DNA from: Frondihabitans sucicola
Lineage (GTDB): Bacteria > Actinomycetota > Actinomycetes > Actinomycetales > Microbacteriaceae
DNA length: 64,000 nucleotides
Assembly: GCF_030296615.1 (NCBI RefSeq)
Contig: NZ_AP027733.1
Location: 1 to 64,000 of the forward strand
Direction of reading: 5' to 3'
The notes beneath the pieces are model-generated. The model had not been told where the DNA came from. It saw only the letters and a program-made list of their open reading frames with translations, and searched no databases. Both the position numbers and the translations under genes were made by a program. Within the stretch, counting starts at the first letter, position 1. The number at the start of each line of letters is the position of its first letter. Shown piece by piece: positions 39,501-46,858 of the stretch.

Positions 39501-39806
39501 TCAGTCGCGGAGCTGGCCCCAACCGAAGGCGGTCTCGGCGATCCAGTCTTGAAGACTCCCGCGGAAGCGCTCAGCGAGTGAGTCGTCATCCTCGTGATCG
39601 AAGACCTGGAACCAGAACTCCTCGCCGACAGCGGTGATCCGCACGTCGATCTCGTCGCCCTCCCGGTCCCCATCGAGGACCTTGTCGCTGGCGCGGAAGT
39701 CGAGCCCCGTCCACTCCTCGGGCTCCAGCAGCTCCTGAATCTGCGGCAGGAGGATCGTCGGCAGGAGCACGCTGGCGAAGTGCAGCAGACGCTCGGTGCG
39801 ATCCAT
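39501..39806 (-). CDS. Unrecognised acidic 101-residue protein
   Basis: ATG 39806, divergent from the + gene at 39853 with only 46 bases between. LHFASVLLPTILLPQIQELL is followed by a beta-rich acidic section (EIDVRITAVGEEFWFQVFDH) and a Trp-rich end. Possibly a partner or inhibitor of the divergent nuclease-like protein, by position only. Confidence 0.6.
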   Translation of the reverse strand: MDRTERLLHFASVLLPTILLPQIQELLEPEEWTGLDFRASDKVLDGDREGDEIDVRITAVGEEFWFQVFDHEDDDSLAERFRGSLQDWIAETAFGWGQLRD

Positions 39807-39852
39807 GGCCCGAGGGTACCGACCTCGCGCCGCGCTCGGGAAGGATGAGGGC

Positions 39853-40428
39853 ATGGTCGACACCAAGATGACGAAGTCCGCCGGGGAGCACTGGGTATGC
39901 TCGGTCCTCTCCCGACTCGATTGGGGCGTCGCGCTCACTCGGGACGGCCTGGAGCGCACTGACATTCTCGCCGTGAAGACCGACGCCTCCCGCCGCATGA
40001 TCGAGGTCCAGGTGAAGTCCGCCCGCGACGACGGCGATCGCACGAACTGGCCGCTCGGCGAGAAGTCGCAGGACTGGTCGCGCTCGGACCGGGAATGGTT
40101 CGTGTTCGTGACGGTCCCCACGAAGGTGCCGGGCGAGCCGCGCGCCTACGTCATCCCGCGAGATCACGTCAGTGCCGCGGCCTGGATCACCTACCACCAC
40201 TGGAGGTTCGACCCGGCGATCCCCTCCGGGCAGCGGAACACGCCCCGATCGGGGACGCGGGTCCACGAGTGGACGTGGAAGGGCTACGAGAATCGCTGGG
40301 ACCTGCTCGACGCCGACGCGTCCGAGGCGCCGATTCTCCTGCCCTCAGACCTTCGCGATCAGTGCTTGGAGCCGTACGTCGGCCTGCCGCCCGGGCATCC
40401 CTGGGAGGGAGCGCTCCCGCGCTGGTGA
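39853..40428 (+). CDS. PD-(D/E)xK nuclease-like protein
   Basis: 191 residues; GGAAGGATGAGGGC precedes ATG 39853. SAGEHWVCSVLSRLDWGVAL (helix with Glu), TDILAVKTDASRRMIEVQVK (Asp, then E-x-K) give the fold order of PD-(D/E)xK enzymes; DxxSRSDREWFVFV follows as the next core strand. Similar stand-alone proteins carry DUF4365-type domains. A DNA-cleaving or DNA-binding role is likely; the target is unknown. The only + strand gene between 33 and 49 kb. Confidence 0.6.
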   Translation: MVDTKMTKSAGEHWVCSVLSRLDWGVALTRDGLERTDILAVKTDASRRMIEVQVKSARDDGDRTNWPLGEKSQDWSRSDREWFVFVTVPTKVPGEPRAYVIPRDHVSAAAWITYHHWRFDPAIPSGQRNTPRSGTRVHEWTWKGYENRWDLLDADASEAPILLPSDLRDQCLEPYVGLPPGHPWEGALPRW

Positions 40429-40432
40429 GCGC

Positions 40433-40651
40433 CTACCAGTGACGGTGCCAGGGGCAGAGGTCGACCAGGTGCTTGCCGGAGATCAGGTTCGGCATCATGC
40501 CGGTCGTCCAGTCGTCCGCCGCGGCGGCAGCCCGCGCCGCACGGATGCTGGTCTCGGTCGAGGCGAATGTCTCCTCGCACGGGGCGAGGCCATCTGAGGC
40601 ATCGCACGCCAGGGTGACCGTGGCCTCGATGGGGGCCGTGACTGCGCTCAC
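40433..40651 (-). CDS. Small Cys/His protein
   Basis: 72 residues from GTG 40651, overlapping the upstream stop. Cys at LACDASDGLAPCEE and the end LVDLCPWHRHW suggest a zinc site. Unknown. Confidence 0.6.
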   Translation of the reverse strand: MSAVTAPIEATVTLACDASDGLAPCEETFASTETSIRAARAAAAADDWTTGMMPNLISGKHLVDLCPWHRHW

Positions 40652-40929
40652 GTTCGCTCCAGCAGGATCGCCTCGGGGAAGGCCGCGATCGACAGCAATG
40701 GCGGGTCGACCTCGGTGTACGACGACAGCTCGCCGCGGATGGTGACGGCTGCCCCTTCGATGAGGCGCGGTGCGAGGTCGTCGATTGGGTCGTTCGGGTA
40801 GAGGCAGTTGACGGGTCGGCCGTCGGCCAGAACGATGTCGAAGTAGGTGACGTCGTCCAGGGCCTCGGCCGCCTCGGTGACGGTCCCGGCGATGTGCCGG
40901 AAGCCGTCCCCGAGCCGAGCCTCGGTCAC
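40648..40929 (-). CDS. Small OB-like protein
   Basis: 93 residues from GTG 40929, overlapping the upstream stop. GFRHIAGTVTEAAEALDDVT, YFDIVLADGRPVNCLYPNDP, LIEGAAVTIRGELS follow a beta-barrel-like pattern; nucleic-acid binding possible. Confidence 0.55.
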   Translation of the reverse strand: MTEARLGDGFRHIAGTVTEAAEALDDVTYFDIVLADGRPVNCLYPNDPIDDLAPRLIEGAAVTIRGELSSYTEVDPPLLSIAAFPEAILLERT

Positions 40930-41453
40930 TGGGCCGCTGAAGCCGCGAGGCGCTCCTCGGAGAGCTTGCGGTCGTAGTGCAGGTGCCAGGAGATGGCGTC
41001 GAGCTTCTCGGGGTGCCTGTGGGCGCTGTGCCACGAGGTGGGCTCCCACTCGAAGGACTCCTCGCCGACCTGGCGGAAGCTCGCGCTCTCGCGGACGCCG
41101 TCGTCGTTGAGGAACGTGACGGTGATGACGGCCCCGACCTCGGTGGGCCACATCCCACCCTGGGGCAGGTCGGCGAAGGCGCCGATGCCCTGCTCTGCGT
41201 AGCGCCCCTGGCCCTGGTTGGCGTCGAAGTGGTCGCGGACCATCGCATTCGGGTGCTCGCCTGTGTACTCGAAGGCGAAGTCGCGGACCTCGACGGGAGC
41301 CTTGATGCCGTCGTTGGTGTCGTTCACGCCGCGCCAGACGGCGGAGATGATCGTGTTCTGGTTCGACTCCTCGAAGATTTCGAGGTAGCCGGTGGCGGGG
41401 GTCTCGATGTACTTGTTGCTGGTCTCTGTCAGTGTGCAGAAGATGTGGCGCAT
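40926..41453 (-). CDS. Unrecognised 175-residue protein
   Basis: First gene of a three-gene coupled unit under a hairpin promoter. Beta-rich (RHIFCTLTETSNKYIETPAT; AVITVTFLNDDGVRESASF), ending in a basic helix. Unknown. Confidence 0.65.
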   Translation of the reverse strand: MRHIFCTLTETSNKYIETPATGYLEIFEESNQNTIISAVWRGVNDTNDGIKAPVEVRDFAFEYTGEHPNAMVRDHFDANQGQGRYAEQGIGAFADLPQGGMWPTEVGAVITVTFLNDDGVRESASFRQVGEESFEWEPTSWHSAHRHPEKLDAISWHLHYDRKLSEERLAASAAQ

Positions 41454-41523
41454 GATGTCCTCTCGATGCCCGTCCCTCGGGCTCCTTGATTGCTACAGTA
41501 CATAGTTCACGCAAGGGTGTCAA
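41454..41523 (-). promoter_or_regulatory. Shared promoter with AGGGA hairpin leader
   Basis: TTGACA 41518-41523, spacer 17, TACTGT 41495-41500. Stem GCCCG/CGGGC, loop AGGGA, GAGAGGACATC. Confidence 0.85.
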
Positions 41524-41585
41524 TACGGGATTCCGTAACGAGATACGGGAATCCCGTAGGGAGGAAGCCGAGATGACGCGCGCAC

Positions 41586-42194
41586 TCAGCCCGGCGTCCG
41601 CTCCAACTCGCGACGCAGTAGCTCCTGCATGATGACCGCCGTCGGGACGGAGGCGAGCTGAAGAGCGCGAGGGAGGACCGGCGGCATTCTGGCCTCCTCG
41701 GCCGTGACGAAACCCGCAGCGACGATCGCCTGCGGGATCGAGCGCTTGTACGCCTTCGCGGTCGCGATCACGAGCGGCAAGGTGGGCGAGAGCTTTCCGC
41801 TCATCCACCTACTGACCGTCCCGGGGCTCACGCCGACGTCGCGCGCGATCACCGACTGCGAAGCGCCGAGACTCTCCAGGTACTCGACCCAGCCCAGATT
41901 CCCGAGCTGGCCCCGCCGCGTTGCCGAAGCCTCCTTGGCCAGGACCGTTCGCGAGGTGGCCAGGTCCAGATACGAATGCAGGGCTCGTGACGTGAGATCG
42001 ACGTCCCCTGAACCCGGCGGGACGACGTGATCCTGGATGATCAGCTCGACCATCGTCGCCAGCACCTCGTCGGCGACCTCGACGGGCTCCTCGCGGAGAT
42101 AATCGCCAGCAGCCTTGTGGACAGCCTCGGTCATCGCCGCCCGCGACCGAGTTTCCCCGGTCCGCTGGACGCGGATGCCGTCCTCGGATGTCAT
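41586..42194 (-). CDS. HTH DNA-binding regulator
   Basis: 202 residues from ATG 42194 with GAAGGATGAGGG upstream. Residues about 118-140 (SQSVIARDVGVSPGTVSRWM) form a clear XRE/homeodomain-type helix-turn-helix, flanked by helices; the N-terminal half is helical and may dimerise. A candidate for the factor binding the window's palindromic operators, but no direct link is visible. Confidence 0.7.
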   Translation of the reverse strand: MTSEDGIRVQRTGETRSRAAMTEAVHKAAGDYLREEPVEVADEVLATMVELIIQDHVVPPGSGDVDLTSRALHSYLDLATSRTVLAKEASATRRGQLGNLGWVEYLESLGASQSVIARDVGVSPGTVSRWMSGKLSPTLPLVIATAKAYKRSIPQAIVAAGFVTAEEARMPPVLPRALQLASVPTAVIMQELLRRELERTPG

Positions 42195-42198
42195 GCCC

Positions 42199-42921
42199 TC
42201 ATCCTTCCAGGACCGTCGGCGTGACGTTTCCGTGTCCCTGTCCTCGGATCGCGCCCTTGAGGCTGGGGCGCTCGGGCACGTTCTGTCCAGCGCGACGCAG
42301 CTCGTCATCCGTCAGCGGCACCGGGTCGAGGCCGAGGAGCAAGGCGAGGGTGCCGACGTTCATTCGAACCTCGCCGCGCTCGACGTTCACGGAGACGCCG
42401 GAGCGGCCGTTGTCCTCGATGTTCAGGTCCGCCATGACCTGGTGGATGGAGTCGCGAAGGAGCGTGTCTCGCGAGACGCGGGCGACGTCGAGGGCCGCGA
42501 CGCGGTCGCGCTCGGCCTCGATCTCCTCGCCGATGGGAGCCCAGTCTTCCCAGAGGCCGGTGACCTTCTTCGCCTCGAAGTGGCAGAGCGTGACGCCTTC
42601 GGGCAGGTCGGACTCGTCGTAGATCGCTCCGGGAAACGTGAACTCGGCCAGCGACAGCGAACGGAGCCGATCGGCGTGCTGCCGGATGACCTCGAAGTCG
42701 CCGACGAAGCCGAGGTAGGAGTTCCCGAGACGGCTTCCGCCCAGGTATATCTGCACCGGCTCGGTGGGATCGAAGACATCTCGTCGCACGGTCCCGGGGT
42801 TCGTGAGGTCGAGCGGGATCAGCGCGCGGGTCTCCAGGACGCACTCGCCGCTCGGGCGGTAGGTGTACCCGGTGTCGCGGAGCGCGTAGATGGCGTCGCG
42901 GCGCATCTGGTTGAGCTTCAC
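42199..42921 (-). CDS. Unrecognised 240-residue protein
   Basis: GTG 42921 with GGAG seven bases upstream. Contains PVQIYLGGSRLGNSYLGFVG and VTLCHFEAKKVTGLWEDW. Its last codons overlap the 12-mer at 42227 in a different frame (GQGHGN). It precedes the HTH gene with a 4-bp gap, so the two are probably coupled. Confidence 0.65.
   Translation of the reverse strand: MKLNQMRRDAIYALRDTGYTYRPSGECVLETRALIPLDLTNPGTVRRDVFDPTEPVQIYLGGSRLGNSYLGFVGDFEVIRQHADRLRSLSLAEFTFPGAIYDESDLPEGVTLCHFEAKKVTGLWEDWAPIGEEIEAERDRVAALDVARVSRDTLLRDSIHQVMADLNIEDNGRSGVSVNVERGEVRMNVGTLALLLGLDPVPLTDDELRRAGQNVPERPSLKGAIRGQGHGNVTPTVLEG
42227..42238 (-). repeat. 12-mer GGGACACGGAAA at a gene junction
   Basis: 33 bases above ATG 42194; read in a different frame from other coding copies, so the DNA or RNA sequence rather than the peptide is conserved. 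Confidence 0.9.
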
Positions 42922-42949
42922 GGCTTGCTCCTGGCGAGAGTGATGGTGG

Positions 42950-43084
42950 TCACGAGGTGCTCTTGCCAGTGGCGATCGCGAGCCGGACGACGCCCGCGGT
43001 GAGCGCCAGGTAGGCGAAGAGCGGCCAGAGGTTCCCGACGGCGTCCAAGGCCCAGGATGCGAGTCGAGCGAGGTCGTCGATCAC
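42950..43084 (-). CDS. Tiny membrane protein
   Basis: 44 residues from GTG 43084, overlapping the stop of the gene above and 17 bases below a 12-mer. One hydrophobic helix (NLWPLFAYLALTAGVVRLAI). Start signal and coupling make it credible despite its size. Confidence 0.5.
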   Translation of the reverse strand: MIDDLARLASWALDAVGNLWPLFAYLALTAGVVRLAIATGKSTS

Positions 43085-43461
43085 TGACCCTCACCCAGGG
43101 TTTCCGTGTCCCTCTCGGGGAGCAGGTGGACGTGGTCGAGAATCCACTGACCGTTGGTCATGCAGGAGTCGCCTGCGACCTCTTCGAGAATCTGCTTGCC
43201 GTGGTGCTGGTGCGCCTCGACATACGCGGCCTGGTGATCCCCGGACGCCGCGGCCCGCATGACCACGGCCTGGTGCTCGCTGAAGCTCCGTCGCGACTTC
43301 GGGAAGGACTTGTAGTCGAGGGTCGCTTCGGTGACGACGGCGTTCATGGCCATGAGCATCCGGAGCGCGTAGACCTCGTCGAGCGCGCCCGTGAGCAGCG
43401 CCCGCATGTCCTCTTTGGAGAGGTCGTCGAACGACCAGCGCTCGGGGAGTTGCCGAGTCAT
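43081..43461 (-). CDS. Unrecognised 126-residue helical protein
   Basis: ATG 43461 after GAGGCTGAC. Helical (KEDMRALLTGALDEVYALRM; FSEHQAVVMRAAASGDHQAA) with a His cluster EAHQHHGK and C-terminal RDTETLGEGQ encoded by the 12-mer. Confidence 0.65.
   Translation of the reverse strand: MTRQLPERWSFDDLSKEDMRALLTGALDEVYALRMLMAMNAVVTEATLDYKSFPKSRRSFSEHQAVVMRAAASGDHQAAYVEAHQHHGKQILEEVAGDSCMTNGQWILDHVHLLPERDTETLGEGQ
43101..43112 (-). repeat. 12-mer GGGACACGGAAA at a gene junction
   Basis: In the last codons of the gene at 43081, 17 bases above GTG 43084. Confidence 0.9.
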
Positions 43462-43462
43462 G

Positions 43463-43675
43463 TCAGCCTCTCGGGGTTCGGTCGACGAATGTGACGGCCG
43501 CGAGAACGCCGACGCCCGAGCAGAGTAGGCCGGTGAATACCACGATGGCCGCAGCCGCATTGGAGAGCGCAGAACTGGCGCGATCATCCGCGAGCACGGG
43601 TTGGACGATGTGGAGCCCAATGAGGACGCCGATGATCGCGGCAATCGCGCCGAAGGCGATGGCAGCCCGGATCAC
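43463..43675 (-). CDS. Small two-helix membrane protein
   Basis: 70 residues from GTG 43675, overlapping the upstream stop. Helices IAFGAIAAIIGVLIGLHIV and AAAAIVVFTGLLCSGVGVLA. Holin-like in size only; no lysis gene is nearby. Confidence 0.6.
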   Translation of the reverse strand: MIRAAIAFGAIAAIIGVLIGLHIVQPVLADDRASSALSNAAAAIVVFTGLLCSGVGVLAAVTFVDRTPRG

Positions 43676-44031
43676 GACGAGGCCTCCGCCTTCTCCGGCA
43701 CAGACTCCAGCCGAGCCTGCCCCTCGGTCGTCTGCGACGAGCCGACCGACATTCCGGCGATCGTTGCCAGGAGGGCGAGGCCGCCGCGCTCGGCGGCCGC
43801 TGCCGCCGTCAGGTTCACCTCCGGCTCGACGAACAGCTCGCACTTGCAGACCTTGGAGGACGTCCGGCGGTCGGGCTTCAGGCATGCCCCCATGTCGAAT
43901 GAGGTGCCGCCCGAGACTCGGTGATGACGCGACTCGTGGCCGCAGCTTGCGCAGGGCGTGGGCGGCTTCATCCCGAAGGCGTTGGCGATGTCGGCGGCGT
44001 CGAAACGCGTGCCGTTGGCGGTGGTCTTCAT
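43672..44031 (-). CDS. Cys-rich 119-residue protein with C-terminal helix
   Basis: ATG 44031 is formed by the conserved string GGGACACGGAAATG. CASCGHESRHHR, GACLKPDRR and KVCKCELF provide Cys/His for metal binding. ATGA overlap with the stop of the gene above. Confidence 0.65.
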   Translation of the reverse strand: MKTTANGTRFDAADIANAFGMKPPTPCASCGHESRHHRVSGGTSFDMGACLKPDRRTSSKVCKCELFVEPEVNLTAAAAAERGGLALLATIAGMSVGSSQTTEGQARLESVPEKAEASS

Positions 44032-44246
44032 TTCCGTGTCCCCTTGGTGGTGGTTGTCGGTTGGCGGCGGCGCAGCACGACGCGCGCGGCTCGGCGGCGA
44101 GGGTGGATGCCATGCCTGATAATCGCGTCTGCGACGCGCTCCGAGTAGAGGTCCGGGTAGAGGCGAATCTCGGCCCGCTGCCCGTCGATGACGTCATGGA
44201 TGACCCGCGCAAGCGGGCTTAGGGGAATCGGCCGCTTGCGGGTCAC
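44028..44246 (-). CDS. Small basic protein
   Basis: 72 residues from GTG 44246, overlapping the upstream stop. LSPLARVIHDVIDGQRAEIR then RVADAIIRHGIHPRRRAARV; the basic C-terminus suggests nucleic-acid contact. Unknown. Confidence 0.6.
   Translation of the reverse strand: MTRKRPIPLSPLARVIHDVIDGQRAEIRLYPDLYSERVADAIIRHGIHPRRRAARVVLRRRQPTTTTKGTRK
44031..44042 (-). repeat. 12-mer GGGACACGGAAA forming a start codon
   Basis: Overlaps both ATG 44031 and the TGA of the gene at 44028. Confidence 0.9.
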
Positions 44247-44674
44247 TGCTTGGCCGACTTGGGAGCGATCAGCTCGCCGTTGGAGATCAGGTAGATGTAG
44301 CCGTCCTGCGCGCTGGAGTACGCGACGATCGCCTTCCCGTCGATGTGCGCGACGGCGGGGTCCTTCGCGGTGGCCTGCCCCAGCGCCTCGGCTTCGCCCT
44401 GCGAGACGCCCCAGCCTGACCGAATTGCGTCGGCCGTGGAGCCGAGACCAACGAAGATCGCGGTGAAAAACGACATCACCGAGAGGGTGAAGAACGCCAC
44501 CCCCACGACGGCAAGCCCAGAGAACAGATTCTGTCGCCGAGACCTCGACCCGATGTGGAGCGCGAGGGCGGCGATGCTCACGACCATGGCTGCGACACCG
44601 ATCCACGCGAGAGAGAGGCTCCCGTGCCCCGTGGGGGCGGCGACGCCAAGGGTGGCGGCTGCGATGGCGTGCAT
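44243..44674 (-). CDS. Membrane protein with C-terminal domain
   Basis: 143 residues. About three hydrophobic helices (LAWIGVAAMVVSIAALALHI; GLAVVGVAFFTLSVMSFFTA), then a soluble tail with AIVAYSSAQDGYIYLISNGE. First gene of the coupled run down to 42950. Leader has AGGGA and GAGAGGACTCC but an irregular stem. Confidence 0.65.
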   Translation of the reverse strand: MHAIAAATLGVAAPTGHGSLSLAWIGVAAMVVSIAALALHIGSRSRRQNLFSGLAVVGVAFFTLSVMSFFTAIFVGLGSTADAIRSGWGVSQGEAEALGQATAKDPAVAHIDGKAIVAYSSAQDGYIYLISNGELIAPKSAKQ

Positions 44675-44757
44675 GGAGTCCTCTCGCCGACGAGTCCCTC
44701 CCGCGCAGCTCGGACCAGTTTACCGCAACATGCTATACAAACGCTAGCTTGGTAGCG
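44675..44757 (-). promoter_or_regulatory. Atypical promoter with CGCTA palindrome
   Basis: No TACTGT box. TTTGTA and GGTAAACT on the minus strand may be the promoter. The palindrome CGCTAGCTTGGTAGCG lies at 44742-44757 just upstream; the leader keeps GGGAGGGACTCG and GAGAGGAC. Confidence 0.45.
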
Positions 44758-44789
44758 CGGCCGTGTCACGGCGGGGCTAGAGAGTCGAC

Positions 44790-44801
44790 TTTCCGTGTCC
44801 C
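44790..44801 (-). repeat. 12-mer GGGACACGGAAA
   Basis: Intergenic, about 116 bases above ATG 44674. Confidence 0.9.
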
Positions 44802-44951
44802 CACGTCTGGGGCGCAGCAAGGGTTGAGTGGGCCTCGGGTGTCGCCTAGGGTCGAAGTGCTGGCGGTTAGGTCGCGCGGCGCAGGACTTTGAGACATGCG
44901 TCGGCATCGGTCGGGCATGGGGACGAATCCCTCCGGTGCCACTCCACCAGC

Positions 44952-44993
44952 AGAAGCCCCGCCTGCATGTCGCGCGCAGTCGGGGCTTCGTTC
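44952..44993 (+). terminator. Hairpin with short T-run
   Basis: AGAAGCCCCG pairs with CGGGGCTTCGTTCT over a 19-base loop. No + gene precedes it, so an unseen RNA may end here. Confidence 0.4.
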
Positions 44994-45041
44994 TGCCATC
45001 CGTGCTTCATCAGAGTCCGCTGCTCACCACGAGCGCCTGGT

Positions 45042-45057
45042 CTCCCATCCCCGACCC
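45042..45057 (-). repeat. Intergenic 16-mer (reverse)
   Basis: CTCCCATCCCCGACCC beside the terminator at 45074. Confidence 0.85.
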
Positions 45058-45073
45058 CCTGCCCCTGACGCAC

Positions 45074-45106
45074 GAGAGCCCCGCCGCCCTCTCGGGTGCG
45101 GGGCCT
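45074..45106 (-). terminator. Hairpin terminator
   Basis: GAGgCCCCGC pairs with GCGGGGCTC just below the stop of the gene at 45120. Confidence 0.7.
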
Positions 45107-45119
45107 CGCGGAGACCGGC

Positions 45120-45620
45120 CTACTGGCCGTTGTCGACGATGGTGATGGCGCCATCCTTGGACTGGAGGACGATCGGGTGGACGCCGAACATGCCTGCGAA
45201 GCCGGAGCCACCGCCGGTGTTGACGGCGTACGCCTCGGCGCGGACACGGCCGACGTAGTAGCCCTTCTTGGCGTTGGTCGCACGGCGGCGGTCTGCGTTC
45301 TGGGCAGAGGACTCGGAGAACCAGCCGGTGGCGTCTCCGTTGTTGTCGCGGATGCACCAGACGGGGCCGTACTGGCCGCGGACGTTCTTCGCGTCGACGA
45401 GGTTGCCGTCGAGGTCGAACAACGCGGGGAACTCCCACGTGCCGCCCTGCTCGACGATCTCGGCCTTGAGTCGGTTGAGCGAGGCCATGATGCCGCTGGC
45501 GGCCTGGCTGGCGAAGCCGTCGGTGTCGGAGCGCTCGAAGGATTCGATGGCGTCGGCGTCCTGGCGGGCAGCGTCGGCGCGGTATTCGGCGGCGGTCTTG
45601 GTGAGGGTGGTGGCGCTCAT
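45120..45620 (-). CDS. Unrecognised 166-residue protein
   Basis: Monocistronic. Helical N-terminus with many Ala/Asp, then GPVWCIRDNNGDATGWFSES and GYYVGRVRAEAYAVNTGGGS. Unknown. Confidence 0.65.
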   Translation of the reverse strand: MSATTLTKTAAEYRADAARQDADAIESFERSDTDGFASQAASGIMASLNRLKAEIVEQGGTWEFPALFDLDGNLVDAKNVRGQYGPVWCIRDNNGDATGWFSESSAQNADRRRATNAKKGYYVGRVRAEAYAVNTGGGSGFAGMFGVHPIVLQSKDGAITIVDNGQ

Positions 45621-45697
45621 GGTCCTCGTGTCCTCTCGACCCTGTCCCTCAGGGCCTTTCGTGAGTTCTACAGTACATGTAAAGGAATGCGTGTCAA
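45621..45697 (-). promoter_or_regulatory. Shared promoter with AGGGA hairpin leader
   Basis: TTGACA 45692-45697, spacer 16, TACTGT 45670-45675. Stem GGCCCTG/CAGGGTC, loop AGGGA, GAGAGGACACGAGGACC. Confidence 0.85.
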
Positions 45698-45716
45698 GTC
45701 CCGCGGGAAGATTCGA

Positions 45717-46301
45717 TCAGGCGACGAAGGCAGCCGTGACGTGCTGCTCGACCCAGAGGTCGCCGAGCGACGGCACCGCGGCCGCGGCGACCACTCGGGC
45801 CTCCCAGTCGGCAGGGCTCGCCACGAGCGGCCAGGGCACCGCCTGGTCGAACTGGCTGAAGGTGTGGTCGACGACGAACACGCTCCCGTCCTTCATCGTC
45901 ACGAGCACGGCGTCGTGGAAGTGGCAGCCGCCGGGCCTGGCGACTGCGAGGGCCTGCACAGGCACGACGGAGGCGACGTCCTGGAGGTCGGTCTCTCCGT
46001 GCAGCCCATGCGGGTCGAGCGCCTGACAGATGGCGGTGACGACCGAGTCGCACTGGCCGTAGGCGGTCATCGCGTCCCGGAGTTCGGCAGCCTCCTCGAC
46101 GTGGGTGCCAGCCTCCTCGTCGGGGTTGAGGTCGATCGGCTCGATCCAGGGCAGGTGCTCGTCGAGCACGACGGTCACAGTGGCGGCGACGCGGGAGGCC
46201 CGCTCCGCCTCCGTCACCGGCTGATCTCGGGCGGTGCGGTTCCAGACGTAGGTCGCCTGCTCAGTGAGCGGCTGGTCGGGGTTCGTGGTGGTGATCCACA
46301 T
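45717..46301 (-). CDS. Possible papain/transglutaminase-like cysteine hydrolase
   Basis: 194 residues. YGQCDSVVTAICQAL has Gln two residues before Cys at the start of a helix; GGCHFHDAVLVTMKDGSVFV supplies His on a strand, and VVDHTFSQF an Asp at the next strand end. That Q-C-H-D order and spacing fit the catalytic core of cysteine peptidases or transglutaminase-like enzymes. Substrate unknown and the assignment rests on motif order only. Has its own promoter and leader. Confidence 0.45.
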   Translation of the reverse strand: MWITTTNPDQPLTEQATYVWNRTARDQPVTEAERASRVAATVTVVLDEHLPWIEPIDLNPDEEAGTHVEEAAELRDAMTAYGQCDSVVTAICQALDPHGLHGETDLQDVASVVPVQALAVARPGGCHFHDAVLVTMKDGSVFVVDHTFSQFDQAVPWPLVASPADWEARVVAAAAVPSLGDLWVEQHVTAAFVA

Positions 46302-46371
46302 GGTGTCGTCCTCTCGTCGCCGTGTCCCTCCGGCTGCTGCCTACAGTACATGCGGCCACTGACACTGTCGC
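46302..46371 (-). promoter_or_regulatory. Shared promoter with AGGGA hairpin leader
   Basis: GCGACA 46366-46371, spacer 17, TACTGT 46343-46348. Short stem GCCG/CGGC with bulge around GAGGGACA, then GAGAGGACGACACC. Confidence 0.75.
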
Positions 46372-46399
46372 AGGCCGCGCGAGCCCGGCGCAGAGGCGG

Positions 46400-46415
46400 C
46401 GGGTCGGGGATGGGA
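46400..46415 (+). repeat. Intergenic 16-mer GGGTCGGGGATGGGAG
   Basis: Exact copy extended by AGCCAGCGGAGC. Confidence 0.85.
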
Positions 46416-46434
46416 GAGCCAGCGGAGCATGGGG

Positions 46435-46474
46435 CAACGACGGCCCCACAACTTTCGATGCGGGGCCGTCGTTG
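46435..46474 (-). terminator. Hairpin terminator
   Basis: Perfect 13-bp stem CAACGACGGCCCC with a 14-base loop, below the stop of the gene at 46482. Confidence 0.8.
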
Positions 46475-46481
46475 CGACGCG

Positions 46482-46790
46482 TCAGGCACTCAGCGAGTCG
46501 AGCAGCACCGGCAGGTGCACCACCTCACGGTCCTTCGGGAAGGCGTAGAGCACGCCCTCCTGGAGCACTCGGGGTCCGTACTGAGCACGGGTCTCGCTGC
46601 CGTGTCGGCGGATGGTCGACTCGGAGGCGCCGGGGAGGTCCTTGACGGCCAGCACGGCGCGGATGAAGGCGGCCATCGTCGGGAAGTGCCCGATGATCTC
46701 GAACTGAACGTTCCCCTCGTGCTGGCCGAGCGCACGAGCGCGTTTCGGGTCCGCAGCCAGGTACGTGTAGGTCTTCTTCCAACCAGCCAT
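46482..46790 (-). CDS. Small protein of a three-member family (B)
   Basis: 102 residues. ARALGQHEGNVQFEIIGHFP, TMAAFIRAVLAVKDLPG and EGVLYAFPKDREVVHLPVLL match the genes at 35596 and 61580. Monocistronic under a hairpin promoter. Confidence 0.65.
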   Translation of the reverse strand: MAGWKKTYTYLAADPKRARALGQHEGNVQFEIIGHFPTMAAFIRAVLAVKDLPGASESTIRRHGSETRAQYGPRVLQEGVLYAFPKDREVVHLPVLLDSLSA

Positions 46791-46858
46791 GCTGTCCTCT
46801 CGGAGTCCGTCCCTCGGTCTCACAGAACCTACAGTACACGCTCAGAGCGTACTGTCAA
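46791..46858 (-). promoter_or_regulatory. Shared promoter with AGGGA hairpin leader
   Basis: TTGACA 46853-46858 overlaps the stop of the gene at 46855; spacer 16; TACTGT 46831-46836. Stem GAGACCG/CGGACTC with one mismatch, loop AGGGA, GAGAGGACAGC. Confidence 0.8.

Larger units (their letters stand above)
44750..45070. other. Intergenic stretch without a gene
   Basis: No convincing ORF. It holds a 12-mer (44790), the + strand hairpin GAAGCCCCG/CGGGGCTTC followed by GTTCT (44952-44993), and a 16-mer (45042). Text such as GGGGACGAATCCC before CCACTCCACCA looks tRNA-like, but no cloverleaf can be drawn. Confidence 0.5.

Noticed and set aside
42950..43675. Phage holin/lysis cassette from the small membrane genes
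   Set aside because: No endolysin or other lysis gene nearby; size and helices alone are not enough.
44828..44955. tRNA- or tmRNA-like 3' end (GACGAATCCC, CCACTCCACCA)
   Set aside because: No matching acceptor, D or anticodon arms at tRNA spacing and no tmRNA tag frame.
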